This document shows, in pieces, positions 33,758 through 43,306 of a stretch of 64,000 nucleotides of DNA. The stretch is from Amorphus orientalis. Lineage in GTDB: Bacteria > Pseudomonadota > Alphaproteobacteria > Rhizobiales > Amorphaceae. The position numbers and the translations under genes were made by a program. Within the stretch, counting starts at the first letter, position 1; every line of letters begins with the position of its first letter. The notes beneath the pieces were generated by a model, which worked only from the letters and a program-made list of their open reading frames with translations, made no database searches and was not told the DNA's origin. The DNA lies in contig NZ_JAUSUL010000001.1 of NCBI RefSeq assembly GCF_030814015.1, positions 1-64,000 of the forward strand. Reading direction: 5' to 3'.

Positions 33758-35890
33758 TCAGCAGCTCGGGTTGGCCGGCTTGCCCGTATGGGACAGCAGA
33801 TGCGGGCTCACCTCGTAACCGCTGCGCAGGCCGGACCGGTTGAGATCGATGAAGTCCGAAAACGTCATCGGCCGAGCCAGAAAATTACCCTGGGCATGCC
33901 GGACGCCGAGCTGGCGAAGCGCGCGCACCTGATCCTCGCGTTCCACGCATTCGGCGACCACATCGATCCCGAGCGACGAACAGATCCGCAGAATCCCGTC
34001 CACAATCGCGAGCTTCTGGGAATCGATATTGATGTCGTCGACCAGCTTCCGGTCGATCTTCACCTGGCGCACCGAATAGGAGTTGATGTGGATCAGCGAG
34101 GAAAAGCTGTTGCCGAAATCGTCGAACGCGAAGCCGAGCCCCTTCTCGGCCAGATCGGCGAGACTGTCCGCGACCTGGAAGTGATCCCGTTCGACGACGG
34201 CGTCCTCGGAAATCTCGAGAATGAAATCGGAGAAGCCAATCTCGTCGTCGTTCAGGCTGGCCGCCACCAGCGCGACGAACTCCGGATTGCGCACCTGACT
34301 GCGTGAGACGTTCAGCGAAAACGGCACGGAGTCGGAGAACTCCGCCTTGTAGGCGGCCATGTCGGCGGCAGCCTGGCGAAGGATTCCGGCGCCCACCAGC
34401 GGCGCGGTCTCGTAGTCGTTGATGGCGGCGATGAACGACGCCGCCTCCAGGGTCCCCTCGGCCCGTCGCCAGCGCGCGAGAACTTCCGCACCGACGATCG
34501 CCCCGGTCTCCAGGTCGAACAGCGGCTGGTAGAACGGAACGATCAGATCGGCCTCGAGTGCCTGCCGGACGTCCCGTAGCAGCTCGTCCCGGGCCTGCAG
34601 CTCATAGCCGAAGCGGGACTCGTAAAGCGTCATCCGCCGGTCGTGATTGTTTTTGGTCCGGAACAAGGCAATGTCGGCGTTCCGGTAGAGATCCTCGCCG
34701 CTCTCGCCGTGGGTCGGGAACAACGCAACCCCCATGCTCATGCGCACCGGAATGACCGTGCCGCGATAGTCGAACTTGAAGTCCGTCGCCTGGCTGAGCC
34801 GTTCCAGTGGCGGATAGACATCGCCCTCGCCCCTGAGATCGCCGAGGATGACCGCGAACTCGTCACCTCCCAGGCGCGCGATGGAATCGGTGGCGCGAAT
34901 GGTGTCGAGCAGCACGTCGGAGATGTGCTTGAGCAGCAGGTCGCCGGCCTCGTGGCCGTAGACGTCGTTGACCATCTTGAAGTTGTCGACGTCGAAGATG
35001 ACGAGCCCGATTTCCTCGTCGAACCGTTTTGCGTGTTCGATTGCCCGGCTGAGGCGATCCTGGAACAGCATGCGGTTCGGCAATCCCGTCAGCGGATCGT
35101 GGTTGGCCGTCCACCACAGCCGGCGCTCGGCTTCCTTTTCTTCCGTCACGTCCTGGATGACACCGAACAGGGAGGCGGTTCCGCCGTCGACCTGCTCCGG
35201 CTCCGCCATCACGCGGACGAACTTGCGCGTCCCGGACGCGGTCTCGGCCGGCATCGCCAGCGTAAAGCCGGCGCCGGTTTGCATGGCTTCCTCGAACTTG
35301 CCGCGGAGGTTGGCCTGCGCCTCCTTGGGATAGAAGCTCAAGGCCCGTTCCAGCGAGATCGGGTCGCCGGGCTTCAGATCGAAGATGCGGTAGACCTCGT
35401 CGGACCAGGTGAGGGCCCGGGAGTCCAGGTCCAGTTGCCACCGCCCGGTCCGCGACATCGTTTCGAACCGGGTCATCACCGAAACGGTGCGCTGCAGGGC
35501 CCCGATTTCCTGAACTTTGCCAACCACCTGACGTACGAGGGCGCCGATGCTCGGCAACGCCCGCTCGAGGCTGTTCCCGGCATCCTCCGCATCGCCGTCG
35601 ACGGCGATCCGGACCGAAGCGCCCTCATCGGTCAGCTGCATGTCGCTCACCAGAAGGGAGCCGTCCGCTGCCGCCTCTTCCGGGGCCTCGGGCTTCAGGA
35701 CAAGCGCCGCTTCGATTTTGCCGGCGACTTGCGGATTGTCGGCATTCACACCGACCCAGACACGACCTTCCGCGGCAAGAGCAATTCCCGCGCCTGCTCC
35801 GCCCAGAACAGAACGGAGAACGGCAGCGACGGACTCCAGCTCGCCGAGTTCTTTCGGCGCGTCAGCTAGGTCACCCTTTGCATGTGTCAT
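33758..35890 (-). CDS. PAS-GGDEF-EAL cyclic-di-GMP signalling protein
   Basis: The 710-residue protein has an unassigned N-terminal 140 residues, a PAS fold (about 150-255), a GGDEF domain with intact G-G-D-E-F at 341-345 and an inhibitory I-site R-x-x-D at 332-335, and an EAL domain from about 440. The EAL motif is E-V-L (469-471); the metal and catalytic pattern L-N-V-S, L-E-I-S-E, F-D-D-F-G, K-I-D-R and V-A-E-C-V-E is largely kept, so both synthesis and hydrolysis of cyclic-di-GMP are possible. No membrane segment is seen, so it is cytosolic. It is monocistronic. Confidence 0.94.
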   Translation of the reverse strand: MTHAKGDLADAPKELGELESVAAVLRSVLGGAGAGIALAAEGRVWVGVNADNPQVAGKIEAALVLKPEAPEEAAADGSLLVSDMQLTDEGASVRIAVDGDAEDAGNSLERALPSIGALVRQVVGKVQEIGALQRTVSVMTRFETMSRTGRWQLDLDSRALTWSDEVYRIFDLKPGDPISLERALSFYPKEAQANLRGKFEEAMQTGAGFTLAMPAETASGTRKFVRVMAEPEQVDGGTASLFGVIQDVTEEKEAERRLWWTANHDPLTGLPNRMLFQDRLSRAIEHAKRFDEEIGLVIFDVDNFKMVNDVYGHEAGDLLLKHISDVLLDTIRATDSIARLGGDEFAVILGDLRGEGDVYPPLERLSQATDFKFDYRGTVIPVRMSMGVALFPTHGESGEDLYRNADIALFRTKNNHDRRMTLYESRFGYELQARDELLRDVRQALEADLIVPFYQPLFDLETGAIVGAEVLARWRRAEGTLEAASFIAAINDYETAPLVGAGILRQAAADMAAYKAEFSDSVPFSLNVSRSQVRNPEFVALVAASLNDDEIGFSDFILEISEDAVVERDHFQVADSLADLAEKGLGFAFDDFGNSFSSLIHINSYSVRQVKIDRKLVDDINIDSQKLAIVDGILRICSSLGIDVVAECVEREDQVRALRQLGVRHAQGNFLARPMTFSDFIDLNRSGLRSGYEVSPHLLSHTGKPANPSC

Positions 35891-36186
35891 AAGCGGGTCG
35901 CTAATGGTCTGTCAGGTGGGCAATCGAAAGCAGCAGCACTTCCAAGCGAAGCCGGACCCCTATATGTGCCGATATCATATCCGCCGCAGAGTCCGGTCGC
36001 CTACGGTCAACCGCCTGTTCGCGGAGGCCGTGCGCTTCCATTCGAATGTACGAATATGGCGGCAATTTATGAAAAATGGAACAGGCCATCCGTGAAAAAT
36101 CATGTCTAGAAGCGCTTTTTTTTGCCTCTCGCGCAAGCAGCATTACGTATTTGTAAGCTTCGATCCTGTCCTCGAAAGTCGAAACA
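35891..36186. other. Divergent intergenic region, AT-rich (296 nt)
   Basis: The spacer between the GGDEF/EAL gene and the methyltransferase gene is AT-rich from about 36045 to 36175, with an eight-T run at 36115-36122. It should hold both promoters. No palindrome or small gene stood out. Confidence 0.4.
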
Positions 36187-36882
36187 TTGATCAGTGAACC
36201 GGATACCCAGGTCTGTCCCATCTGCCAGGGAACCCGATTTGTATTGGGCCCCAAGGAAAGGCTGTCACCCGACGGGTCGCCGCCGCGCTGCGCCGACTGC
36301 GGGTCGCTGGAGCGGCACCGCGCCTATCGTACGGCTTTCCAGGCGCTCGATCCGGCTCGGTTTTCGGCGCTGTCCGCCCTCCAGTTCAGCCCGGACAAGG
36401 TCGTGGAGCCCGACTGGTTTGTCGCCCATGAAATTTCGGAGTTCGGAACGGAAACCGAGCTGGATCTCCAGGCGATCGAACGGCCCGACGACTGCTACGA
36501 CGTGATCGTGGTGAACCACGTTCTGGAACACGTGGAAGACGACATCGCCGCCGTTGCCGAGCTGCACCGGGTCGTCCGGGAAGAGGGCTTCGTCTTTCTC
36601 TCCGTGCCCGATCCCGCCCGCGTCGAGGCGACCCGCGAATATGGCCGCGCCCGGGAGGACAAGCACGGCCACTGGCGCATCTACGGTCCCGACGTCGTCG
36701 ACCGGTTCGCCCGGGCGGCCCCCGAAGGCCTGGTCGTCGAACTGCATCCGGTGGACCCTGTCACCCTGGCCCCCGACACCGCTTTTGTCCTCACGCAATC
36801 GCCCGCGGTGGCGAACGACACGGTCGACCGTCTGGCCGCAGCCGGCATCCCGAGCCGCCTGATCCGGTCTCAGGCGGCCTGA
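36187..36882 (+). CDS. Class I SAM-dependent methyltransferase with N-terminal zinc-ribbon-like motif
   Basis: The 231-residue protein begins with C-P-I-C-Q-G and C-A-D-C-G-S-L-E-R-H-R, a four-cysteine zinc-ribbon-like pair, followed by a Methyltransf_11-type core: D-V-I-V-V-N-H-V-L-E-H-V-E-D-D and V-P-D-P-A-R. This layout is found in methyltransferases of polysaccharide and secondary-metabolite regions, but the acceptor is unknown. The frame starts with TTG at 36187; no ATG or GTG fits before the cysteine motif and the ribosome site is poor. It stands alone between signalling and chaperone genes, with an AT-rich upstream region. Confidence 0.75.
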   Translation: MISEPDTQVCPICQGTRFVLGPKERLSPDGSPPRCADCGSLERHRAYRTAFQALDPARFSALSALQFSPDKVVEPDWFVAHEISEFGTETELDLQAIERPDDCYDVIVVNHVLEHVEDDIAAVAELHRVVREEGFVFLSVPDPARVEATREYGRAREDKHGHWRIYGPDVVDRFARAAPEGLVVELHPVDPVTLAPDTAFVLTQSPAVANDTVDRLAAAGIPSRLIRSQAA

Positions 36883-37026
36883 GCGGAAACCAGGCGTATC
36901 GGCGCTCCGGCGCGTCCTGCGGCGCCGTCGCCGCACGCACCCTCTGGACGAAGGCCCGCCCGATCTCCTAACTGACCCCTTAAGTGACGGCAGCATCCGG
37001 CCGGCCATTTTTGGGAAGGTGAGCCC

Positions 37027-37965
37027 GTGGCAGACAATCCCTACGAGGTTCTCGGCGTCGCTCCGGACGCGAGCCAGGACGAGATCCGCAAGGCCTATCG
37101 AAAGCTCGCGAAGCAGTTTCACCCGGATCTCAACCCGGGCAACGCCGCCGCGGCCGACCGCTTCAAGGCGGTGGCGAGCGCCTATGACATAGTCGGCGAC
37201 CCGGACAAGCGCGGCCGCTTCGATCGCGGCGAGATCGACGCCAGCGGCGACGAGCGGCCCCAGCACCAGTATTACCGCGACTTCGCCGATCAGGGTGCAG
37301 GGCATCACTACGCCTCGTCGGCCGGCTACGACGATCTCGGCGACATGTCGGACTTCTTTTCCGACATCTTCGGCCGCCGCGCCCAGGCGGGAGGAGGAGC
37401 CGGCGGGGGCCGCGTGCGCATGCCCGGGCCGGACGTGCGCTATCATCTGGAGATCGATTTCCTGGAGGCCGTGTCCGGCGCGACCAAGCGGGTCACCATG
37501 CCGGACGGCAAGACCCTCGATATCGCAGTTCCGGAGGGCCTGCGCGACGGACAGACGATCCGCCTGAAAGGCCAGGGCGGACCCGGCTTTGGCGGCGGCC
37601 CTGCCGGCGACGCCTATGTCGAGATCAGCGTCCGGCCGCATCCGCAGTTCGAGCGCCAGGGGGACGACATCGTCCTGACCCTGCCGATCTCCCTCGACGA
37701 GGCCGTGCTCGGCGCCAGGGTCGAGGTGCCGACGACGACTGGCCGGGTGACGATGACGGTCCCGAAGGGGGCGAGCGGCGGACAGACGCTCCGGCTGCGC
37801 GGCAAGGGGATCAAGCGGCGCCAGGGCGGCGGCCACGGCGATCAGCTCGTCCGCCTCCAGGTGCGCCTGCCGGAGACGATCGACGACGAGCTCGCCGCCT
37901 TCATGGAACGCTGGCGCGAGGGCCACGGCTACAATCCCCGCAAGTCGATGGAGGCGGGCCGATGA
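37027..37965 (+). CDS. cbpA: Curved-DNA-binding/DnaJ-type co-chaperone CbpA
   Basis: The 312-residue protein has an N-terminal J domain with the H-P-D motif (F-H-P-D-L-N-P-G-N, about residue 34-36), a Gly-rich linker near 120, and two C-terminal beta domains of class II DnaJ proteins. It lacks the zinc-finger of DnaJ. It stimulates DnaK and in E. coli also binds curved DNA. The GTG start at 37027 follows GGGAAGGTGAGCCC. Its stop overlaps the start of cbpM (ATGA), the usual cbpAM pair. Confidence 0.94.
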   Translation: MADNPYEVLGVAPDASQDEIRKAYRKLAKQFHPDLNPGNAAAADRFKAVASAYDIVGDPDKRGRFDRGEIDASGDERPQHQYYRDFADQGAGHHYASSAGYDDLGDMSDFFSDIFGRRAQAGGGAGGGRVRMPGPDVRYHLEIDFLEAVSGATKRVTMPDGKTLDIAVPEGLRDGQTIRLKGQGGPGFGGGPAGDAYVEISVRPHPQFERQGDDIVLTLPISLDEAVLGARVEVPTTTGRVTMTVPKGASGGQTLRLRGKGIKRRQGGGHGDQLVRLQVRLPETIDDELAAFMERWREGHGYNPRKSMEAGR

Positions 37966-38294
37966 GCTATACCGAGGATCAGGTCGTCGCCACGGTGGAG
38001 ACCCTGTCCGTCGAGCGGCTGCGCCGCTGGGTGGCGGAAGGATGGATCATCCCGGCCACCGGCGAGGCGGTGCTCACCTTCACCGAGATCGACGTCGCCC
38101 GGGTGCGGCTGGTGTGTCACCTGACCGACGAGCTGGACGTGGGCGAAGAGGCGGTCCCCGTCATCCTGTCGCTTCTGGACCAGGTCCACGGCCTGAGGGG
38201 CGAACTCAAGCGGCTGGCCGGCGCGATTGAACGGCAGCCGGAGACGGTCCGGGACGCCATTCGGCGTGAGCTTGAGCCGGACCGGACCGGCTGA
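37962..38294 (+). CDS. cbpM: Chaperone modulatory protein CbpM
   Basis: The 110-residue protein resembles CbpM/MerR-like modulators that bind the J domain of CbpA and block its activity. Visible are the MerR-like T-V-E-T-L-S-V-E-R-L-R-R-W-V-A-E-G-W-I and the helical end V-H-G-L-R-G-E-L-K-R-L. It is translationally coupled to cbpA. Confidence 0.9.
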   Translation: MSYTEDQVVATVETLSVERLRRWVAEGWIIPATGEAVLTFTEIDVARVRLVCHLTDELDVGEEAVPVILSLLDQVHGLRGELKRLAGAIERQPETVRDAIRRELEPDRTG

Positions 38295-38412
38295 ACGGCG
38301 TTCCGTCTCCGCCCGTCCGCCTGCGGCATTTGCCACCTATCCGATCTGAGCGCTTTTCATCCCGTCTTCGCAGATGCAGCATACGCATCGACGGTCCCTC
38401 GAAAGCAGATCC

Positions 38413-41151
38413 ATGACGTCGCACACACCTCACGAGCAAGGCCGTACACACGGCGCGCGCGCCGCGCCGGATGCCGCCAACTGGCACGCGCTGGCCGTCG
38501 AAGAGACGCTGACCCGTCTGTCGTCCTCCCGCGCCGGTCTCGATGCGGACGAAGCCGCGCGCCGCCTGGCGGAGGTCGGTCCGAACCGTCTCCCCGAAGC
38601 ACGCCAGCGCAGCACACTGGTCCGCTTCCTGCTCCAGTTCCACAATCTCCTGATCTACGTGCTTCTGGCCGCCGGGGTCGTCTCCGCCTTGATCGGCCAC
38701 GGCACCGACGCCGGCGTGATCTTCGCGGTGGTGGTCATCAACGCCGTCATCGGCTTCGTCCAGGAAGGCCGGGCCGAACGGGCGCTGGACGCGATCCGGA
38801 GCATGATCGACCCGCACGCCTCCGTCCTGCGCGGCGGGCAGCGGCTCAGTATCGCCGCCGACGAGATCGTGCCGGGTGACATCGTCCTTCTGGAGGCCGG
38901 CGACCGGGTCCCGGCCGACCTCAGGCTGATCCGGGCCCGCAACCTGAGGATCGACGAGGCCGCGCTGACGGGCGAGTCGGTGCCCGTCGACAAGACCACC
39001 GAAGCCGTCGACGCCTCCGCCGCTCTCGGCGACCGGCTGGACCTTGCCTTTTCCGGAACCTTCGTCACCGCCGGCTCCGGCATCGGCGTGACGGTGGCAA
39101 CGGGTGCGACGACGGAGCTCGGGCGCATCAGTGCGATGATCGGCGCCGTGGAACAGCTCGCCACGCCGCTGATCCGGCAGATGGACCAGTTCGCCCGCCA
39201 GATCACGCTCGCCGTTCTGGGGGTCTCGGCGCTGGTGTTCGCCTACGCCGTCTATGTCATCACCTACGGCCTCGACGACGCCTTCATGGCCGTCGTCGGC
39301 CTGGCCGTCGCGGCGATCCCGGAAGGCCTGCCGGCCGTCATGACGATCACGCTTGCCGTCGGCGTGCAGCGGATGGCCCGGCGCAACGCCATCATCCGGC
39401 GGCTGCCGGCCGTCGAAACGCTGGGCTCGGTCTCCGTCATCTGTTCCGACAAGACCGGCACCCTCACCCGCAACGAGATGACCGTCCGCGACGTGGTCAC
39501 CGCCGAAGAGCGCTTCACGGTCGAGGGCACCGGCTATGCCCCGCACGGCGGCATTGTGGTCGGCGGTATCTCCATCGACCCGCCCACCTTCCGGGTGCTG
39601 GAGGAACTCGCACTCGCCGGCCTCCTGTGCAACGACGCGCATCTGCGGGAAGGCGAGGCCGGCTGGCAGGTCGTCGGCGATCCGATGGAAGGCGCGCTCG
39701 TGGCGCTCGCCGCCAAGGCCGGGCACCAGCCCGACGCCGCCCGGGCCGAGATTGCCCGCCTCGACGAGATCCCCTTCGATTCCCGTCACCGCTACATGGC
39801 GACCCTGAACCGGCGGGAGGGATACGAGCCGACCATCTACGTGAAGGGGGCGCCGGAGCGGCTTCTGGAGATGTGCGACAGCGCCGCCAGCCCGGAAGGC
39901 CCGCGTCCGATCGACCGGGAGTACTGGGAGGCGCGGCTCGCGGACCTCGCCGCCGACGGCGAGCGGGTCCTGGCGCTCGCCCGAACCGTCGCACCGGCCG
40001 GCACCAGCGACATCGCACCGGAGAGCGTCGAACGGGACCTCTGCCTGCTGGGCTTCGTCGGCCTGATCGATCCGCCCCGGGAGGAGGCTGTCGCGGCGAT
40101 CGAGGAGTGCCGGCGCGCCGGCATTTCGGTCAAGATGATCACCGGCGACCATGCCGCCACAGCGCGCGCGATCGCGACCCAGCTCGGCCTTGCCGAGGAT
40201 CCGCGCACCGTCACCGGCCGCGACCTGGACGGGCTCGACGACGGCGCCTTCGCCGCGGAGGCGCGTCAGGCGTCAGTCTTCGCCCGCACCAGTCCGGAGC
40301 ACAAGCTGCGCCTCGTGCAGGCCCTGCAGGCGGACGGCTCCACCATCGCCATGACCGGCGACGGCGTGAACGACGCTCCGGCCCTGAAGCGCGCCGATGT
40401 CGGCGTGGCCATGGGCAACAAGGGGACGGAGGCGGCGAAGGAGGCGAGCGAAATGGTGCTCGCCGACGACAACTTCGCCTCGATCGTGGCCGCCGTACGC
40501 GAAGGCCGGACCGTCTACGACAATCTCACCAAGGTGATCGCCTGGACGCTGCCGACCAACGGCGGCGAGGCGATGACCATCATTCTCGCCATCCTGTTCG
40601 GGCTGACCCTGCCGGTGACCCCGGTCCAGATCCTCTGGATCAACATGATCACGGCCGTCGCCCTCGGTCTGACGCTCGCCTTCGAACCGACGGAGGCCGG
40701 CGCCATGTCGCGCCCCGCGCGCGCCGCGGGCCAGCGGCTGATCTCCGGACGGCTCCTGTGGCGGATCCTGTTCGTCTCCGGGCTGATGGTCGCCGGCGGT
40801 TTCGGCATCTACACCTGGGCGACCCTCAACGGCCACGACGTGGAAACCGCCCGCACCATGGTCGTCAACACCATGGTGGTGATGGAGATCTTCTATCTGT
40901 TCTCGGTGCGCTACGTCCACGGCGCCTCGATCACGCTGGAAGGCGTGCTCGGTACCCGCGCGGTGCTGATCGGGGTCGCGATCGTGGTGGTCGGCCAGTT
41001 CGCATTCACCTATCTGCCGCCGCTGCAGGCCGTGTTCGACAGCCGGCCTATCGGCCTCGCCGACGGCGCGCTCATCATCGCCATCGGGATCGCGCTGCTG
41101 GCGATCGTGGAGCTGGAAAAGCGGATCGCGGCCCGGATCTCCCGACCCTGA
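38413..41151 (+). CDS. P-type cation-transporting ATPase (P2-like)
   Basis: The 912-residue pump has an N-terminal cation-ATPase domain, the actuator T-G-E-S-V-P-V motif, the membrane P-E-G-L-P motif (P303), the phosphorylated aspartate D346 in S-D-K-T-G-T-L-T, the nucleotide-domain K-G-A-P-E-R and the hinge G-D-G-V-N-D-A-P-A-L-K, then four to six C-terminal helices. The P-E-G-L-P form and C-terminal domain point to the P2 group (Ca2+, Na+ or similar) rather than heavy-metal pumps. A start at 38374 is also possible; neither has a strong ribosome site. No operon partner is apparent. Confidence 0.93.
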   Translation: MTSHTPHEQGRTHGARAAPDAANWHALAVEETLTRLSSSRAGLDADEAARRLAEVGPNRLPEARQRSTLVRFLLQFHNLLIYVLLAAGVVSALIGHGTDAGVIFAVVVINAVIGFVQEGRAERALDAIRSMIDPHASVLRGGQRLSIAADEIVPGDIVLLEAGDRVPADLRLIRARNLRIDEAALTGESVPVDKTTEAVDASAALGDRLDLAFSGTFVTAGSGIGVTVATGATTELGRISAMIGAVEQLATPLIRQMDQFARQITLAVLGVSALVFAYAVYVITYGLDDAFMAVVGLAVAAIPEGLPAVMTITLAVGVQRMARRNAIIRRLPAVETLGSVSVICSDKTGTLTRNEMTVRDVVTAEERFTVEGTGYAPHGGIVVGGISIDPPTFRVLEELALAGLLCNDAHLREGEAGWQVVGDPMEGALVALAAKAGHQPDAARAEIARLDEIPFDSRHRYMATLNRREGYEPTIYVKGAPERLLEMCDSAASPEGPRPIDREYWEARLADLAADGERVLALARTVAPAGTSDIAPESVERDLCLLGFVGLIDPPREEAVAAIEECRRAGISVKMITGDHAATARAIATQLGLAEDPRTVTGRDLDGLDDGAFAAEARQASVFARTSPEHKLRLVQALQADGSTIAMTGDGVNDAPALKRADVGVAMGNKGTEAAKEASEMVLADDNFASIVAAVREGRTVYDNLTKVIAWTLPTNGGEAMTIILAILFGLTLPVTPVQILWINMITAVALGLTLAFEPTEAGAMSRPARAAGQRLISGRLLWRILFVSGLMVAGGFGIYTWATLNGHDVETARTMVVNTMVVMEIFYLFSVRYVHGASITLEGVLGTRAVLIGVAIVVVGQFAFTYLPPLQAVFDSRPIGLADGALIIAIGIALLAIVELEKRIAARISRP

Positions 41152-41163
41152 CGCGGACAGTCA

Positions 41164-41188
41164 CCGGCCGGGAACCCGACCCGGCCGG
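41164..41188. terminator. GC hairpin between convergent genes
   Basis: A 9-bp stem (41164-41172 with 41180-41188, arm CCGGCCGGG) with a 7-nt loop lies between the P-type ATPase and the monooxygenase genes. No U-tract follows in either direction, so termination strength is uncertain. Confidence 0.45.
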
Positions 41189-41196
41189 CACCAGAT

Positions 41197-42684
41197 CTAC
41201 TGCACCCTGTACTGGGGTGCCGACGCCAGGAAGTCGCCGTAGGCGGACGCGTTCGGATAGGAGAACTGCTCGGCGATCGGATTGGACCGCTTGCGCTTGC
41301 TGGCTCCGATATCGGCCAGAACCTCGTCGAAATGGCGGAAGTGGAACGGCGCCGAGCACAGGCCGCCATAGACCTGAGCCGCCGGCCGTTCGGCACGGCG
41401 CCAGGCGAGGTTGGCCTCGATGTCCGCCTCCATTTCCGCCCGGGTCGGCTGATGGGCCAGCTGGCCATCGGCGTAGCGCACCAGCCAGTTGGCGATCATC
41501 TCCGCCGACAGCACGCTGCAGAAGGACGAATTGAAGCCGACGAAGCCCATCTCCGGCAGGTCCGGGTTCACCGACAGCCGGTAGACCCGGTACTGGCCGT
41601 CCGCCTCGATCAGCTTCTCCCGATAGGCGGGATCGAGATAGGGCACGCCCAGCTTCCAGCCGACCGCCAGTACCACGATGTCCGCCTTCACCCGGTCGCC
41701 CGTGGTCAGCACCGCCGTGTCGACCTCGTAGCGATCGATCGTCCCGCGCACCGGCACCACCGACCCGTCCTTGAACGCTTCGAACAGGCCGGGCGTCACG
41801 ATCGGCAGCGAACAGGACACCGCCTTCTCGATCGGGGTGTCGGGCACCATGTCCCACTTCTTCAGCCCGAGCTGCAGCTTGAGCAGCGTTTCCAGGCCCC
41901 GGAAGTTGGCCCAGACCAGCGGCTTGGTGGCGGCGGCGAGCGCCCGGGCCAGTGGCCCCCGGCCCCAGCCGTTGAACTGGCTCTCCTGCGCCCGCATGTA
42001 GAGCAGCCGCTTGAAGTTGATGCCGCCCACGAAATAGGGCACCCGCCAGACATTCTCGCGATAGACGAGCGTGACGGCTTCCGCGCCGTTCTGCGCCGCG
42101 TTCACGGCGATGTCGGTGCCCGACTTGGACGCGCCGAGCACGATCACCCGCTTGCCGCGCACGATCTCCGGATCGGTGTATTCCGAGGAGTGCATCACCT
42201 TGCCGCCGGCCGCCACGAAGTCGTCCTGGCCGGGATGGGAGATGATGTTCTTGTCGGAAAACTGTCCGGTCCCGATCGCGACGAAATCGAAGTCTTCCGA
42301 GCGCTCCCCGTCGGGACCCTGAAGCGTCAGCGTCCAGCCCGGCTTGCCGTCCGCCCGGCGGGTCATCGACGCCACGTTGGTGTTGAGATGAAAGAGCGGC
42401 TTCAGATCGTGCTTGTCGGCATAGGAATGCAGATAGGCATGCACCTGCGGCCCTTTCGGCCACTCCGGATAGTCATCCGGCATCGGATGGTCGGTAAAAC
42501 GGTACAGATCCTTGGGCGATTGGGTCTGCACGCCCGGATAGGAGCGCGACGGCTCCCAGACCCCGCCGATGTCGTGGCTGCGCTCGAAGGCGTGGACCTC
42601 GTGGCCCCGCTCCTTGAACGCCTTGGCGGACGCAAGTCCGCTCACGCCGCCGCCGATCACGGCGACCTTCTTTTTCGTCACCAT
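41197..42684 (-). CDS. Flavin-containing monooxygenase (FMO/BVMO-like)
   Basis: The 495-residue enzyme has an FAD-binding G-G-G-V-S-G-L-A-S-A near residue 10, an FMO-type central stretch (Y-P-G-V-Q-T-Q-S-P-K-D-L-Y), and a second Rossmann motif for NADPH, V-L-G-A-S-K-S-G-T-D near residue 180. Such enzymes insert oxygen into N-, S- or ketone-containing molecules. The substrate is unknown. It is 38 nt downstream of a cupin gene on the same strand, and both diverge from an AraC-type regulator that probably controls them. Confidence 0.92.
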   Translation of the reverse strand: MVTKKKVAVIGGGVSGLASAKAFKERGHEVHAFERSHDIGGVWEPSRSYPGVQTQSPKDLYRFTDHPMPDDYPEWPKGPQVHAYLHSYADKHDLKPLFHLNTNVASMTRRADGKPGWTLTLQGPDGERSEDFDFVAIGTGQFSDKNIISHPGQDDFVAAGGKVMHSSEYTDPEIVRGKRVIVLGASKSGTDIAVNAAQNGAEAVTLVYRENVWRVPYFVGGINFKRLLYMRAQESQFNGWGRGPLARALAAATKPLVWANFRGLETLLKLQLGLKKWDMVPDTPIEKAVSCSLPIVTPGLFEAFKDGSVVPVRGTIDRYEVDTAVLTTGDRVKADIVVLAVGWKLGVPYLDPAYREKLIEADGQYRVYRLSVNPDLPEMGFVGFNSSFCSVLSAEMIANWLVRYADGQLAHQPTRAEMEADIEANLAWRRAERPAAQVYGGLCSAPFHFRHFDEVLADIGASKRKRSNPIAEQFSYPNASAYGDFLASAPQYRVQ

Positions 42685-42721
42685 GTCCTGTCCTCCGTCT
42701 GCGCTGCGCTGGGCCGGGTGC

Positions 42722-43168
42722 TCAGGCGGCGTCGGGCGGCGGAAGGAAGTCGACGTCGTGCTCGGCGGAAATGCGCACGAGCTCGGCCGGGTCGGTCACG
42801 TTATCGAGCTTGGTGAACAGCTCGTAGAGCCGGCCGGCGGGGGCGACCCCGAAGATGCAGGTCGCGGTGGCGCCGGAGCGGTTGAAGATCCCGTGCGCCT
42901 CGTTCTGCGGCATGCGCACCGTGTCGCCGGCCTTGGCGACGTGCTTGTCCGGGCCGAACTCGAGCTCGAGCTCTCCGTCCAGAACCACAATCCATTCGTC
43001 CTGGGTCGTGTGAATGTGCGGCGGCACGAAGGTTCCGTCCGGGATGACCGCGTGCCACACGAACGCGTTGTCCGACAGAAGCTTCGGCGTGTAGGTGTGA
43101 CCGACCACGTTCCACGCGGTGTCGTTCAGCCCGTCGGGGGCTTTGGTAACGCCTGCTTGCAGTTTCAT
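42722..43168 (-). CDS. Cupin domain protein
   Basis: The 148-residue protein is a single cupin barrel with the first motif P-P-H-I-H-T-T-Q-D-E-W-I-V-V-L-D-G-E-L and second motif G-D-T-V-R-M-P-Q-N-E-A-H-G-I. The His-x-His and Glu of motif 1 and His of motif 2 would bind a metal. It could be a small dioxygenase, isomerase or binding protein. It is first in an operon with the flavin monooxygenase, so it probably acts in the same oxidative pathway. Confidence 0.88.
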   Translation of the reverse strand: MKLQAGVTKAPDGLNDTAWNVVGHTYTPKLLSDNAFVWHAVIPDGTFVPPHIHTTQDEWIVVLDGELELEFGPDKHVAKAGDTVRMPQNEAHGIFNRSGATATCIFGVAPAGRLYELFTKLDNVTDPAELVRISAEHDVDFLPPPDAA

Positions 43169-43306
43169 GGATGAAGGCTCCCCTTTTTGGTTGTGGGTCG
43201 AACCTAACGGCGCAATGCGCGCGCCCGGTATCCGGAAAACGAATCAATCCGCACGTGCAGCTGCGGCCGCTTGACACGCCGCTGGCCAGCTCCGCATGAT
43301 TTTTGC

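Noticed and set aside
36078-36103. GGAAC upstream of the methyltransferase as an EcfG promoter
   Set aside because: No CGTT-like -10 occurs at 16-18 nt spacing.
38206-40152. 648-codon minus-strand frame opposite the P-type ATPase
   Set aside because: Antisense shadow with low-complexity composition and no recognisable domain.
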